A DNA stretch of 64,000 bases from Endozoicomonas sp. Mp262 (GCF_025643335.1 NZ_CP092489.1:3110501-3174500); one strand, 5' to 3'. Positions 54,203 through 64,000 are shown, counted from the stretch's first letter. The notes: generated from the letters alone by a model not told the origin. Translations and numbers: made by a program.

Positions 54203-55631
54203 TTTAAAACGAAATATCCCTATTGTTGCTGTACCTGAAATGAGACGGATCAAGCGGATTCATTTTGTCGGTATTGGCGGTTCCGGTATGTGTGGTATTG
54301 CCGAGGTTCTTCACAATCAGGGCTACCAGATTTCCGGCTCTGATTTAAAAGTCTCTGCGGTTACAGAAAGACTGAAAAGCCTGGGTATTAAAATCTATCC
54401 CGGTCATCAACGTGAAAATGTTGCAGAGACAGATGTTGTGGTTACTTCCACGGCAGTTTCCGGGGATAACCCCGAAGTGCTTGAAGCCAGGGAAAGACGA
54501 CTGCCTGTGGTACCCCGTGCAGAAATGCTGGCTGAATTGATGCGATACCGGCATGGTATTGCGGTTGCTGGCACCCACGGTAAAACAACCACTACCAGCC
54601 TGATCTCATCAGTGCTGGGTTACAGTGGTATGGATCCCACCTTTGTTATTGGTGGGCGGCTTAATTCTGCCGGTACTAATGCCAAACTGGGGGGAAGCCG
54701 GTATCTGGTTGCGGAAGCTGACGAGTCGGATGCCTCCTTTTTGCACCTGCAACCTATGGTGACTGTGGTTACTAATATTGATGCTGACCATATGTCAACC
54801 TATGATGGTGACTTTGAGAAGCTGAAAAAGACATTTATAGAGTTTATCCATAACCTGCCATTTTATGGTGTAGCCATCCTCTGTGTTGATTGTCCTGTAG
54901 TTAGGGAGCTTCTGCCTGAAATTAAGCGACACATCATCACCTATGGTTTTAGTGAAGAGGCAGACTACCGGGCTGTTAACGTAACGCAGAAAGGGATGCA
55001 GACCTGTTTTGAGCTTGAGAGAAAAGGCTGCCACAGGCGCCTGCCTGTAGAAATTAATATTCCCGGTTCTCATAATGTACTCAATGCATTAGCGGCTTTT
55101 GCGGTGGCAGCTGATGAAGGATTGCCAGATGAAGTCATTGCAGAGGGATTGAGTCAGTTTGAAGGCGTCGGCCGACGTTTTCAGGTTTATGGTCAACTGC
55201 CATGGACTTCCAGTAACGTGATGCTGGTGGATGACTATGGTCATCATCCCACCGAGGTTGCAGCCACAGTGAAGGCGGTTCGTTCAGGGTGGTCTGACAA
55301 ACGGCTGGTTATGGTTTACCAGCCCCACCGATATTCCAGAACCCGTGACCTTTATGAGGACTTTGTGGATGTCCTGTCCAGGGTTGATGTGTTGTTATTA
55401 ATGGAAGTCTTCCCGGCTGGTGAATCTGTGATTGCCGGGGCAGACAGTAGAAGCCTTTGCCGCAGCATTCGCCAAAGAGGCAGTCTTGATCCAATTTTTG
55501 TTAATAGCCCGGAAGATGTAAAGGGCATACTGACCAATGTGCTCAGGGATGGTGATTTATTGTTAACCCAGGGGGCAGGTGATATTGGTGCTCTTGCCGT
55601 ACAGCTGGGAAGCATGGAATCGGGTCTTTAA
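54195..55631 (+). CDS. murC: UDP-MurNAc:L-alanine ligase MurC
   Basis: A 478-aa ligase adding L-Ala, the first stem-peptide step. [20 protein letters not shown], the ATP loop [20 protein letters not shown], and [20 protein letters not shown] with [17 protein letters not shown] are signature blocks. ATG 54195 with GGAGG upstream is preferred to an earlier frame start; overlaps murG by 8 bp. Confidence 0.96.
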   Translation: MGDLKRNIPIVAVPEMRRIKRIHFVGIGGSGMCGIAEVLHNQGYQISGSDLKVSAVTERLKSLGIKIYPGHQRENVAETDVVVTSTAVSGDNPEVLEARERRLPVVPRAEMLAELMRYRHGIAVAGTHGKTTTTSLISSVLGYSGMDPTFVIGGRLNSAGTNAKLGGSRYLVAEADESDASFLHLQPMVTVVTNIDADHMSTYDGDFEKLKKTFIEFIHNLPFYGVAILCVDCPVVRELLPEIKRHIITYGFSEEADYRAVNVTQKGMQTCFELERKGCHRRLPVEINIPGSHNVLNALAAFAVAADEGLPDEVIAEGLSQFEGVGRRFQVYGQLPWTSSNVMLVDDYGHHPTEVAATVKAVRSGWSDKRLVMVYQPHRYSRTRDLYEDFVDVLSRVDVLLLMEVFPAGESVIAGADSRSLCRSIRQRGSLDPIFVNSPEDVKGILTNVLRDGDLLLTQGAGDIGALAVQLGSMESGL

Positions 55632-55642
55632 AGGGGAAAATA

Positions 55643-56617
55643 ATGAAGTATGAGCAGAGAGCGGATCACTATGAGGCCAAGGCATTTGGCAAGGTTGCCG
55701 TATTATTTGGAGGCCGGTCTGCCGAGAGGGAGGTGAGCCTGGCTTCTGGCGATAGAGTATACGCGGCGCTGCAAAAACTGGGTGTTGACTGCCAGCTTAT
55801 TGATGCCGCTGAAAACCTGGTGGAGCGGCTTCTGGAATATGCACCGGATCGGGCCTTTATTGCCCTTCATGGAACGGGAGGCGAAGATGGTACAATCCAG
55901 GGATTGCTTGAACATATGGGTATTCCTTATTCTGGCAGTGATGTGATGTCGTCCGCACTGGCTATGGATAAATATCGAAGTAAACTGCTTTGGCAGTCTG
56001 TTGGTTTACCTACCCCGGCTTTTCAAATTGTGAATAATGCCTCTGAGCTGGAACATTGTGTTACCCTGTTGCCGGCTTTTGTCAAGCCCAGCCAGGAAGG
56101 TTCCAGTGTGGGCGTTACCAGGGTTAACAGGGAACAGGACTTGAAAGATGCCTGGGAAAAGGCGCAGGGGCATCATGGGCCGGTATTGGTTGAGCAGTTT
56201 ATTGACGGGCCTGAATATACCGTGGCTATTGTTAACGGCCAGGTGATGCCAGCGGTCAGAATTGATGCCGAGGGTGCTTTCTATGATTATGAGGCCAAGT
56301 ATCTTTCCGAGCATACCTGTTACACCGTACCCTGTGGTTTGACTAAAGCGAAAGAGCAGGAGATGCAGGCTATTGCCCTGACCGCTTTTGAGGTGTTGGG
56401 CTGTTCTGGCTGGGGTCGGGTTGACTTTATGCAGGATGAAAATGGGCGCTTCTGGTTGCTTGAAGTCAATACCATTCCGGGCATGACGGATCATAGTCTT
56501 GTTCCCATGGCGGCCAAAGAAGTTGGCCTGGATTTTGACCAGCTGGTAGTAGAGATTCTGGCAGGTACAGGTGATGTGGTTCCATGTCATGGGAAGGCTT
56601 TGGAGCTTTCTGTTTAG
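55643..56617 (+). CDS. ddlB: D-alanine:D-alanine ligase
   Basis: A 324-aa ATP-grasp enzyme making D-Ala-D-Ala for MurF. VAVLFGGRSAEREVSLASGD, ALHGTGGEDGTIQGLLEHMG, VKPSQEGSSVGVTRVN and LEVNTIPGMTDHSLVPMAAK are diagnostic. Called ddlB for its place in the dcw cluster. AAGGGG precedes ATG 55643. Confidence 0.95.
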   Translation: MKYEQRADHYEAKAFGKVAVLFGGRSAEREVSLASGDRVYAALQKLGVDCQLIDAAENLVERLLEYAPDRAFIALHGTGGEDGTIQGLLEHMGIPYSGSDVMSSALAMDKYRSKLLWQSVGLPTPAFQIVNNASELEHCVTLLPAFVKPSQEGSSVGVTRVNREQDLKDAWEKAQGHHGPVLVEQFIDGPEYTVAIVNGQVMPAVRIDAEGAFYDYEAKYLSEHTCYTVPCGLTKAKEQEMQAIALTAFEVLGCSGWGRVDFMQDENGRFWLLEVNTIPGMTDHSLVPMAAKEVGLDFDQLVVEILAGTGDVVPCHGKALELSV

Positions 56618-56676
56618 GCAGGTTTCAGATTAACCATGAATACCTCTTGGTGGTTGAAGGCTTTTAGTTAAAACGT

Positions 56677-57471
56677 ATGGTAAAGAGCACCAGGGCAGTA
56701 AGGGGTAGAGAAAATTATCGAGATGGTTTGATAAAACAGGCTGGCTTATTCCGTAAAGGTAAGCATAATAAACGGCCTCTTTCCATCAAAAGAAAGGGAC
56801 AGTTGCTGTTTTCACTGCTTCTTTTACTGGTGCTGGTTTTTGCCTGGCCAAAACTATTGCTTTGGTTGAACCAGCCGATAAAACGTGTGGAAGTCCATGC
56901 CCCATTCAGGTTTTTACATAAGGATCGGGTGGAGTCCGTGCTTAAGCCTTTTTTAAGGCAGCACTTTTTCCAGCTTGACCTGAAAGGGCTGCAAGAGGCC
57001 TTGCTTGAGGAAGCCTGGGTCAAAGAGGTGTCATTTAGTAAGGATTGGCCAGACAGGCTAACTGTTTCTCTGGAGGAGAAAGAGCCGGTAGCAAGGTGGT
57101 ATGAACGACAGTTGATCACTGGGGATGGTGATATTTTTTCACCATCGGATGTGGGACACTTTAGTGAATTACCAGTGCTCAAAGGCCCGCAAAGTCAGGC
57201 GCAGGCGGTGATGCTCCAATATTTGGCCATTAGCCAGCTATTGCGACCTCTGGGGCTGTCAGTGAGTGAACTGGAGCTGGGGCGTACAGGTGCCTGGCAA
57301 TTTAATATTGGTGATATTCAGGTCTATCTTGGCCGGGATGAAAGAATGGAGCGGCTGCAAAGGTTTGTCCGCCTTTACCATGCCCGGCTGGAGTCAGAGT
57401 GGCACTCTGTTAAGCGTATTGATCTGCGGTATAGCAATGGGGCAGCAGTCGCTTGGAGAGGCAGTAAATGA
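56677..57471 (+). CDS. ftsQ: Cell division protein FtsQ
   Basis: A 264-aa bitopic divisome protein. A basic cytoplasmic N-terminus is followed by a transmembrane helix (about residues 44-63, LLFSLLLLLVLVFAWPKLLL), a POTRA domain (IKRVEVHAPFRFLHKDRVES ... WVKEVSFSKDWPDRLTVSLE with EKEPVARW) and the beta domain ending VKRIDLRYSNGAAVAW. Confidence 0.94.
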   Translation: MVKSTRAVRGRENYRDGLIKQAGLFRKGKHNKRPLSIKRKGQLLFSLLLLLVLVFAWPKLLLWLNQPIKRVEVHAPFRFLHKDRVESVLKPFLRQHFFQLDLKGLQEALLEEAWVKEVSFSKDWPDRLTVSLEEKEPVARWYERQLITGDGDIFSPSDVGHFSELPVLKGPQSQAQAVMLQYLAISQLLRPLGLSVSELELGRTGAWQFNIGDIQVYLGRDERMERLQRFVRLYHARLESEWHSVKRIDLRYSNGAAVAWRGSK

Positions 57472-57531
57472 TATCTCCGGGAATGTACATCGTGACAATG
57501 ACTGTTTTTGTGGTTTAGGAAAATTGATGCC

Positions 57532-58767
57532 ATGACATCAGCTGATAATGGAAGCATGATTGTTGGATTAGACATTGGTACCTCTAAAGTGGTGGCCATT
57601 GTCGGTGAAATTACCTCCGAGGGTGATATTGAAATCATCGGTATTGGCTCGCACGCGTCAAAAGGCTTGAAGCGGGGCGTCGTTGTCAATATTGATTCAA
57701 CCGTTCATGCAATAAAAAGAGCGGTAGAAGAAGCGGAGTTGATGGCAGGCTGCCAGATTCATTCTGTTTATGCGGGCATTGCCGGAAACCATATCAGAAG
57801 CCTTAATTCCCACGGAATTGTGGCTATCCGGGAGCGGGAGGTGACAGCTGCTGATATCGAGCGAGTGATCGATGCAGCGCAGGCAGTGGCTATTCCCGCA
57901 GACCAAAGGATTCTTCATATATTACCTCAGGAGTATGTTATTGATACCCAGGAAGGGGTTAAAGAGCCTTTGGGCATGTCCGGGGTTCGTCTCGAAGCCA
58001 AGGTTCACCTGGTTACCTGTGCTGTTAATGCGGCCCAGAATATCGAAAACTGTATACGGCGTTGTGGTCTGGAGGTGGATGATATTATTCTGGAACAGTT
58101 GGCATCCAGTTATTCCGTATTATCCGAGGATGAAAAGGAGTTGGGTGTCTGCATGGTGGATATTGGTGGTGGAACCACGGATATTGCTGTGTTTACAGAC
58201 GGGGCTATCAGACATACGGCGGTTATCCCCATTGCGGGCGATCAAGTCACCAATGATATTGCCATGGCCCTGAGAACACCCACTCAAAATGCTGAAGATA
58301 TTAAGATCAAGTATGCCTGCGCGTTGGCCCAGCTGGCCGGTGCGGATGAAATGGTGAAGGTGCCCAGTGTGGGCGACCGGGCACCAAGAGAATTGTCCAG
58401 GCAGGCTCTGGCGGAGGTGGTTGAGCCAAGGTATGAAGAGCTGTTTACGCTTATTCATGCGGAAGTCAGGAGGAGCGGATTTGAAGATTTAATTCCGGCA
58501 GGTGTCGTACTCACTGGTGGCACTTCCAAAATGGAGGGAGTGGTAGAGCTTGCTGAGGAAATATTCCATATGCCTGTGAGGCTTGGGTTTCCACAGGATG
58601 TTAAGGGGCTTAATGATGTTGTACATAACCCTATTTATTCTACCGGTGTAGGTTTGCTGCATTATGGTCGTAACGCGCAAAAAGAGGGACGCCGGGAAGC
58701 AGTGTATGGCAACCAGGGTAATACCCTGATGGGTCGAATCAAGACGTGGTTTCAAGGTCAGTTCTGA
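57532..58767 (+). CDS. ftsA: Cell division protein FtsA
   Basis: A 411-aa actin-like ATPase that tethers FtsZ to the membrane. Phosphate loops IVGLDIGTSKVVAIVGEI and CMVDIGGGTTDIAVFTDGAI; the 1C domain is HSVYAGIAGNHIRSLNSHGI; the C-terminal amphipathic membrane helix is LMGRIKTWFQGQF. ATG 57532 is preferred (AGGA upstream) to a TTG eight codons earlier. A palindromic element begins 1 bp after its stop. Confidence 0.96.
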   Translation: MTSADNGSMIVGLDIGTSKVVAIVGEITSEGDIEIIGIGSHASKGLKRGVVVNIDSTVHAIKRAVEEAELMAGCQIHSVYAGIAGNHIRSLNSHGIVAIREREVTAADIERVIDAAQAVAIPADQRILHILPQEYVIDTQEGVKEPLGMSGVRLEAKVHLVTCAVNAAQNIENCIRRCGLEVDDIILEQLASSYSVLSEDEKELGVCMVDIGGGTTDIAVFTDGAIRHTAVIPIAGDQVTNDIAMALRTPTQNAEDIKIKYACALAQLAGADEMVKVPSVGDRAPRELSRQALAEVVEPRYEELFTLIHAEVRRSGFEDLIPAGVVLTGGTSKMEGVVELAEEIFHMPVRLGFPQDVKGLNDVVHNPIYSTGVGLLHYGRNAQKEGRREAVYGNQGNTLMGRIKTWFQGQF

Positions 58768-58770
58768 TTA

Positions 58771-59031
58771 GGGGCTGTTGACGTTTGATCGTGAGCTCAG
58801 TGGCTCGTAAAGCGGTTTTCCGCAAGACGGACTGGTGCAGGCATAGTTATTCTACGTCAAGCCAGTCCAACGCAGTCGGAAAGCCGCTTTACGAGCCACC
58901 CGAAGGGCCAAAAACAGCGATTCCGTGCCGTCGTTGCAGTAGCTTGAAAGACGTGAGTCTTCCTGCGCTACTGCGTCTAGCCACGAAACCGCTGATTTTG
59001 GCTGAGCACACGAGCAAACGTCAACAGCCCC
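58771..59031. repeat. Palindromic TA-flanked mini-element (family 1), copy B, between ftsA and ftsZ
   Basis: 261 bp, GGGGCTGTTGACGTTTGATC to GAGCAAACGTCAACAGCCCC, flanked by TA (58769-58770, 59032-59033). It lies in reverse orientation relative to copies A and C. It contains the same two internal hairpins and fills most of the ftsA-ftsZ gap. Confidence 0.9.
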
Positions 59032-59090
59032 TAAGCACCCTTTGAATTTTTTTAAAAATGTGTAGTTTAAGGTGATAAAAGGAGAGAGCC

Positions 59091-60278
59091 ATGTTTGAGC
59101 TGGTGGATAATATACCGCAGGAAGCGGTCATCAAGGTAATAGGGGTCGGAGGTGGCGGCGGTAATGCGGTTTGCCATATGCTTAACAGTCAGCTGGAAGG
59201 TGTTGAGTTTGTTTGTGCCAACACAGATGCCCAGGCTTTGAAAAAGCAGCATCTGCAGGCCCATACCCACTTACAGCTGGGAGCTTCTATTACCCGTGGT
59301 CTGGGCGCCGGCGCGAACCCTGAAGTGGGGCGTGAGGCAGCAATGGAGGATCGTGACCGGATTGCAGAAATTCTGTCAGGTTCTGACATGGTCTTTATCA
59401 CTGCCGGAATGGGTGGCGGTACCGGAACGGGAGCGGCTCCGGTTGTTGCGCAGGTGGCCAGGGATATGGGTGCATTAACGGTTGCGGTGGTAACCAAGCC
59501 TTTCTCCTTTGAAGGACGTCGCCGTATGCAGGTGGCTGAAGAAGGGATGAAGGAGCTGCAGGATAGTGTTGACTCCCTGATTACCATCCCTAATGAAAAA
59601 CTTCTGCCGGTTCTGGGGCGCGATGTTAGCCTGCTGAATGCCTTTGGTGCAGCCAATGATGTGTTGCTGGGAGCTGTCCAGGGCATTTCCGAGCTGATCA
59701 CCAGGGACGGCTTGATTAACGTGGACTTTGCAGATGTCAGGACGGTGATGTCCGAGATGGGTATGGCCATGATGGGTACGGGTTCTGCCACAGGTTCCAA
59801 CAGGGCTATTGAGGCGGCAGAGAAAGCCATTCGCAGTCCGCTGTTGGAAGATGTCAACCTGCAGGGTGCCAGGGGCGTACTGGTTAATATTACCGCAGGG
59901 CTGGATCTGTCTGTTGGTGAGTTCCATGAAGTGGGGGATACTGTTAGGGAATTTGCCTCAGATAATGCGACTACTGTAGTAGGTACGGTTATTGACCCTG
60001 AAATGACCGATGAGTTGAGGGTTACTGTGGTAGCCACAGGTTTAGGGGCTGCCACTAACAAGCAAGACCTTAAAATGGTTGAGGGAAGCAAAGCCAAGGC
60101 CACCAAGCCGGACGGGTCTCTCGATGTTAATACACTGGATATCCCTACTGTTATCCGAAATAAAGACGCTGGAGACAAGAAATCGGAGCGAGAGGCTTCT
60201 GACAAGAGGGCAACCCCGTCATCTGATAATGTTGACTATCTCGATATACCGGCTTTTCTCCGTCGGCAAGCTGATTAA
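59091..60278 (+). CDS. ftsZ: Cell division GTPase FtsZ
   Basis: A 395-aa tubulin homologue forming the Z ring. GTP loop GMGGGTGTGAAPVVAQVARD; start IKVIGVGGGGGNAVCHML; T7-loop region INVDFADVRTVMSEMGMAMM. The C-terminal peptide DYLDIPAFLRRQAD binds FtsA and ZipA. AAGGAGAG precedes ATG 59091. The element upstream separates it from ftsA by 323 bp. Confidence 0.98.
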   Translation: MFELVDNIPQEAVIKVIGVGGGGGNAVCHMLNSQLEGVEFVCANTDAQALKKQHLQAHTHLQLGASITRGLGAGANPEVGREAAMEDRDRIAEILSGSDMVFITAGMGGGTGTGAAPVVAQVARDMGALTVAVVTKPFSFEGRRRMQVAEEGMKELQDSVDSLITIPNEKLLPVLGRDVSLLNAFGAANDVLLGAVQGISELITRDGLINVDFADVRTVMSEMGMAMMGTGSATGSNRAIEAAEKAIRSPLLEDVNLQGARGVLVNITAGLDLSVGEFHEVGDTVREFASDNATTVVGTVIDPEMTDELRVTVVATGLGAATNKQDLKMVEGSKAKATKPDGSLDVNTLDIPTVIRNKDAGDKKSEREASDKRATPSSDNVDYLDIPAFLRRQAD

Positions 60279-60303
60279 ATGGGAAGTTTAGTGGTGGCAC
60301 GGC

Positions 60304-60331
60304 TTGTGTCGTGTGTAACTTTTGTTACAAT
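60304..60331 (+). promoter_or_regulatory. lpxC: Candidate lpxC promoter
   Basis: TTGTGT (60304-60309), 16-bp spacer, TACAAT (60326-60331), in the 106-bp gap before lpxC. Confidence 0.5.
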
Positions 60332-60384
60332 GTGGTGTTGCATCCAAATAATAGGGGCCTATAAGGTCGCGGAATAGCGTTATC

Positions 60385-61299
60385 ATGATCAGACAGCGTA
60401 CTCTGAAAAACATTATTCGTGCTACAGGGGTCGGCCTGCACTCAGGAGAGAAGGTCTATTTGACCCTCAAACCGGCCCCGGTAAACACAGGTATCATTTT
60501 CTGTCGAACAGACCTGGAGCCAGTGGTTGAAATTCCGGCTCATGCCCTGAATGTGGGGCAAACCACGCTTTGTACCTCTCTTCAAAAGGACGGTACGCGT
60601 ATCGATACGGTTGAACACCTGCTTTCAGCATTGGCTGGATTGGGTATTGACAATGCCTATGTGGAAGTCAGTGCCCATGAAGTGCCTATTATGGACGGTA
60701 GTGCAGGTCCTTTTGTGTTCCTTATTCAATCTGCGGGTATTCAGGAGCAGGAAGCAGCGAAAAAATTCATCCGGATAAAAAAAGAAATTTCTGTTTCTGA
60801 CGATGATAAAACGGCCACATTCAAGCCCTACAATGGCTTTAAGGTGGGCTTTACCATTGACTTTGATCACCCTGTATTTCAAAGTCGCTCCCAATCGGCA
60901 TCCATTGATTTTTCCAGCACCTCCTTTGTTAAAGAAGTCAGTCGTGCCAGAACCTTTGGTTTTATGAGAGAGGTTGAATATCTGCGTTCCCAAAACCTGG
61001 CATTAGGTGGGAGTGTGGATAATGCCGTAGTGGTTGATGATTACCGGATTCTGAATGAAGATGGCCTCAGGTATCATGATGAGTTTGTGAAGCATAAAAT
61101 GCTGGATGCCATTGGTGACCTGTATTTGCTGGGACATAGCTTAATTGGTCAGTTTGTTGGTCATAAGTCCGGTCATGAGCTGAATAACCGACTGGTTAGA
61201 GATCTCTTGGCAAATGAAAGTGCATGGGAAGTGGTCACCTTCGATCAAATGGAATCTGCGCCGATTTCCTATCTCAAGCCTGCCGCAGTGTCAATCTAG
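60385..61299 (+). CDS. lpxC: UDP-3-O-acyl-GlcNAc deacetylase LpxC
   Basis: A 304-aa zinc enzyme, the committed step of lipid A synthesis. [40 protein letters not shown] (zinc His), [15 protein letters not shown] and [20 protein letters not shown] (HKxxD) are all present. Followed by a strong terminator, which ends the dcw transcript. Confidence 0.97.
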   Translation: MIRQRTLKNIIRATGVGLHSGEKVYLTLKPAPVNTGIIFCRTDLEPVVEIPAHALNVGQTTLCTSLQKDGTRIDTVEHLLSALAGLGIDNAYVEVSAHEVPIMDGSAGPFVFLIQSAGIQEQEAAKKFIRIKKEISVSDDDKTATFKPYNGFKVGFTIDFDHPVFQSRSQSASIDFSSTSFVKEVSRARTFGFMREVEYLRSQNLALGGSVDNAVVVDDYRILNEDGLRYHDEFVKHKMLDAIGDLYLLGHSLIGQFVGHKSGHELNNRLVRDLLANESAWEVVTFDQMESAPISYLKPAAVSI

Positions 61300-61347
61300 C
61301 TGTTACTCGAACCTGTCCTGAACCAGGTGACAGGTTGCTGGATAAAT

Positions 61348-61378
61348 AAGGGGTCGCTTATGCGACCTTTTGTTTTTC
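61348..61378 (+). terminator. Intrinsic terminator after lpxC
   Basis: GGTCGC (61352-61357) pairs with GCGACC (61362-61367) across TTAT, preceded by AAGG and followed by TTTTGTTTTT. Confidence 0.9.
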
Positions 61379-61467
61379 TAAATAGCATCCGGCCTGAAAA
61401 TTTCCCGAATCGTTGCTAGCGTAGTCAATATACCTTACTAAAATATAGAGTTAGTCAAGGACTCTCT

Positions 61468-62466
61468 ATGTTTTGGGGTTCTTTATTCGCTTTTGCTGTT
61501 AATAGGTTGTTCGGGCTTTATATGAAAGTGATTGTTGTTAGAAGTGGTCACTCGAAAAGTCATAGTATTCAATTGACTGGATATAGAATCCTGCTGATCG
61601 CCATAATGCTGGTGTTGCTCATGGGAGTCAGTGTTGGAGTGAGTGTGTGTCTCTGGACAGACAAGGCCACTGACAATTTATTGACCCATGAAGGCCTGCA
61701 AAACTGGCAGGATGCTATTGGGGGGCAAAGGCAGGATCTCGAATCTGTAAAGCGCAATACAGAAATGCAGCTGGATGCATTAACATTACGCCTTGCTGAG
61801 TTACAGGGGCGAATCACCCGGCTGGATGCCCTGGGTGAACGGCTGATGGTTCGAACAAGGCTTGATGATGGCGAGTTTGATTTTAGTCAGTCTCCTCCCT
61901 TGGGAGGGCCTGAAGAGTCCTCTATCGAAGGAGGGCTATCCTCTGTCAGGCCTGCTTTAATGGACGCCATTGATCAGCTGGCAGTCCAGATTGATAATCG
62001 GGAGCAACAGCTGGAGCTTCTCGAATCCCTTCTTTCCAGCCGTACACTATACAATGAAGCTTTTGTGGCAGGCCTGCCCGTTAGAAAAGGTTGGCTTTCT
62101 TCAAGGTTTGGGCGCAGAACTGATCCTTTTACGGGTAGGGCCGCGTGGCATAGCGGTGTCGATTTTGCCGGTAAACGGGGTTCTGAAATTCTTGCAATGG
62201 CTGCCGGGGTGGTGACCTGGGCCGGTGATCGAAGTGGCTATGGCCTGCTGGTAGAGGTTAATCACGGTAACGGCTATATCACACGCTATGCCCACAATGA
62301 GGCCCTGGATGTTAAAGCCGGGGATATCGTTAAGCGGGGGCAGTCTATTGCCAGGATGGGTTCTTCCGGCCGTTCCACCGGTGATCATGTCCATGTGGAA
62401 GTACTGGAGAAGGGTAAAAAGGTGGATCCTGCCAGATATATTTATCGGGATATGGAAACCCATTGA
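61468..62466 (+). CDS. M23 family metallopeptidase (LytM domain), membrane anchored
   Basis: A 332-aa protein with an N-terminal transmembrane helix (about residues 44-64), a coiled-coil stalk (residues 70-125 and 165-190) and a C-terminal LytM domain: LSSRFGRRTDPFTGRAAWHS with the zinc His and GVDFAGKRG with the zinc Asp, VEVNHGNGYITRYAHN, and GSSGRSTGDHVHVEVL with the HxH. All zinc ligands are present, so it may cut cross-links or regulate septal hydrolysis. Start ATG 61468 has AAGGA upstream; ATG 61522 (MKVIVVRSGH) is an alternative. The lpxC-M23-secA order matches pseudomonads. Confidence 0.88.
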   Translation: MFWGSLFAFAVNRLFGLYMKVIVVRSGHSKSHSIQLTGYRILLIAIMLVLLMGVSVGVSVCLWTDKATDNLLTHEGLQNWQDAIGGQRQDLESVKRNTEMQLDALTLRLAELQGRITRLDALGERLMVRTRLDDGEFDFSQSPPLGGPEESSIEGGLSSVRPALMDAIDQLAVQIDNREQQLELLESLLSSRTLYNEAFVAGLPVRKGWLSSRFGRRTDPFTGRAAWHSGVDFAGKRGSEILAMAAGVVTWAGDRSGYGLLVEVNHGNGYITRYAHNEALDVKAGDIVKRGQSIARMGSSGRSTGDHVHVEVLEKGKKVDPARYIYRDMETH

Positions 62467-62487
62467 TTGCGCGTGAAATGCCTGCTA

Positions 62488-62748
62488 GGGGCTGTTGACG
62501 TTTGCTCGTGTGCTCAGCCAAAACCAGCGGTTTCGTGGCTAGACGCAGTAGCGCAGGAATACTCGCGTCTTTCAAGCTACTGCAACGACGGCACGGAATC
62601 GCTGGTTTTGGCCCTTCGGGTGGCTCGTAAAGCGGCTTTCCGACTGCGTTGGACTGGCTTGACGTAGAATAACTATGCCTGCACCAGTCCGCCTTGCGGA
62701 AAACCGCTTTACGAGCCACTGAGCTCACGATCAAACGTCAACAGCCCC
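62488..62748. repeat. Palindromic TA-flanked mini-element (family 1), copy C
   Basis: 261 bp, GGGGCTGTTGACGTTTGCTC to GATCAAACGTCAACAGCCCC, TA at 62486-62487 and 62749-62750, same orientation as copy A. Inner hairpins CCAAAACCAGCG/CGCTGGTTTTGG and GTGGCTCGTAAAGCGG/CCGCTTTACGAGCCAC are clear. Located between the M23 gene and secA. Confidence 0.9.
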
Positions 62749-63015
62749 TAGGGTTTCTTCACGGAATAGACTTTGATTGATTTCTTTCTTTGACTTATAT
62801 CATTCACCCAGTCCCTGAATTTTATGGGAAACTGTAGAACCAACCTTTAAAGCTACTATTATCCCGCCTGACCCAAGAAATAGAGCTAATATGGGTGAGA
62901 CTTTGCTGCGATTATCATAGAATGTTGGGCTATTGTGCGCTTGTCTGCCCCGGCGGCCCGGGTTTGTCGGCAGGAAAGACGGCCCGGAAATTGAGTGTGG
63001 GACTATATCCAACTT
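62749..63015. other. secA upstream region
   Basis: 267 bp with no convincing gene; I see no secM-like arrest peptide. CCGGCGGCCCGGGTTTGTCGG and nearby GC-rich bases could form structure. The secA promoter is presumably here. Confidence 0.4.
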
Positions 63016-64000
63016 ATGTTTGCTTCTTTAATCAAGAAAATTGTAGGTAGCCGAAATGACCGGCAGCTTAAACGAATGGGTAAGCTGGTCAAGGCTGTTA
63101 ACGCCTTTGAGGACGAAATCTCTGGTCTGGACGATACTCAGCTGAAAGGTAAAACAGCTGAGTTCAGGGCGCGTTTTGCCAAGGGGGAATCCCTTGACGA
63201 TTTGTTGCCGGAAGCCTTTGCTGTTGTTCGGGAGGCTGGTAAGCGTGTCATGGGAATGCGCCACTTTGATGTCCAGATGATTGGTGGTATTACCCTGCAC
63301 GAGGGGCGTATAGCAGAAATGCGGACCGGGGAAGGTAAAACCCTGGTGGCTACCTTACCTGCTTACCTTAATGCCATTCCCGGGGAAGGGGTTCATGTGG
63401 TCACTGTGAATGACTATCTGGCCCGGCGTGATGCCAATTGGATGCGTCCACTCTATGAATATCTGGGAATGACTGTTGGTATTGTCGTTCCACAGCAGGA
63501 CCCGGATGAAAAGCGTCAGGCCTATGCCGCTGACATTACCTACGGAACCAACAATGAGTTTGGTTTCGACTACCTTCGGGATAACATGGCCTTCAGAAAA
63601 GAAGACAAATCCCAACGGACCCTTTATTTCTCTATTGTCGATGAAGTGGACTCCATTCTTATCGATGAGGCCAGAACACCGCTGATTATTTCCGGCCCTG
63701 CGGAAGATTCCTCTGAACTGTATAAGCAGATGAATCGCCTGGTGCCGCTGCTTAAGCGCCAGGAAGAAGAGAATAAAGGTGAGGTGGCTGTTCCTGGTCA
63801 CTATACCGTGGATGAAAAGAGTCGCCAGGTTGAACTGACAGAAGACGGCCATCAGTACATAGAAGAGCTGCTTCAGAAAGAAGGCCAGCTTCCTGAAGGT
63901 GAAAGCCTCTATTCAGCTCAAAACCTTAATTTGCTCCACCATGTTAACGCCGCTTTACGGGCTCACGTGCTGTTTATTCGCAATGTTGAGTACATCGTTC
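63016..64000 (+). CDS. secA: Preprotein translocase ATPase SecA, N-terminal part (runs off window)
   Basis: The frame from ATG 63016 is open to the window end, covering about 328 of roughly 900 residues. [20 protein letters not shown] is the usual start; the Walker A region is [20 protein letters not shown], and Walker B is [40 protein letters not shown] is also typical. SecA drives export through SecYEG. Confidence 0.97.
   Translation, partial: MFASLIKKIVGSRNDRQLKRMGKLVKAVNAFEDEISGLDDTQLKGKTAEFRARFAKGESLDDLLPEAFAVVREAGKRVMGMRHFDVQMIGGITLHEGRIAEMRTGEGKTLVATLPAYLNAIPGEGVHVVTVNDYLARRDANWMRPLYEYLGMTVGIVVPQQDPDEKRQAYAADITYGTNNEFGFDYLRDNMAFRKEDKSQRTLYFSIVDEVDSILIDEARTPLIISGPAEDSSELYKQMNRLVPLLKRQEEENKGEVAVPGHYTVDEKSRQVELTEDGHQYIEELLQKEGQLPEGESLYSAQNLNLLHHVNAALRAHVLFIRNVEYIV

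Noticed and set aside
59189-60205. 338-codon minus-strand frame inside ftsZ
   Set aside because: Ser/Thr/Pro-rich antisense shadow of a fully conserved ftsZ.
62800-63012. 70-codon minus-strand frame upstream of secA
   Set aside because: No ribosome site and no family resemblance; probably chance within the secA leader.

Overview
The window looks like the chromosome of a Gram-negative gammaproteobacterium. It carries a complete division and cell-wall (dcw) cluster running straight into ftsZ, lpxC and secA, the rsmI/lpoA/yraN/diaA/dolP neighbourhood, sspAB, grcA and an RNase P RNA. Many insertion sequences, palindromic mini-elements, AT-rich orphan genes and a giant autotransporter suggest a host-associated marine lineage such as the Endozoicomonas group. 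That placement is inference; no 16S gene is present.

Layout. 1-12.4 kb is accessory: an IS66-type transposase cut by the window edge, a decayed nuclease gene, an HNH protein, an IS982 element, a lytic transglycosylase, an IS4-type element with an 8-bp target duplication, an IS630 element with a two-frame transposase, and orphan genes of which at least two look 5'-truncated. 12.4-17.5 kb has yihY, a glutaredoxin-domain gene, a NYN-domain gene, a small conserved protein and a precisely bounded IS1380 element. 17.5-25.6 kb (minus strand) holds a two-gene unit: a small coiled-coil protein followed by a 2377-residue autotransporter with several internal repeat classes. 25.9-33.3 kb is metabolic: tdk, a TauE/SafE permease, metNIQ behind a SAM-II riboswitch and terminator, a Dcu-type transporter behind a consensus FNR-class promoter, and sspA-sspB. 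33.6-42.2 kb holds two orphan secreted proteins, grcA, and the minus-strand lpoA-yraN-diaA-dolP group, with rsmI on the plus strand. 42.2-64 kb is rnpB and then mraZ-rsmH-ftsL-ftsI-murE-murF-mraY-murD-ftsW-murG-murC-ddlB-ftsQ-ftsA-ftsZ-lpxC, an M23 peptidase and the 5' part of secA.

The plus-strand dcw genes work as one pathway: Mur enzymes make lipid II, FtsW/FtsI polymerise septal wall, and FtsQ/L/A/Z build the divisome. MraZ sits first behind its own predicted operator.

The most notable features are: (i) the repeat-built autotransporter with coiled-coil and J-domain-like passenger segments plus its companion gene; (ii) a family of about 261-bp, TA-flanked palindromic elements inserted at or beside stop codons, including one between ftsA and ftsZ; (iii) a SAM-II riboswitch on a methionine transporter operon; (iv) an IS630 transposase with an A AAA AAG slippery site joining its two frames.
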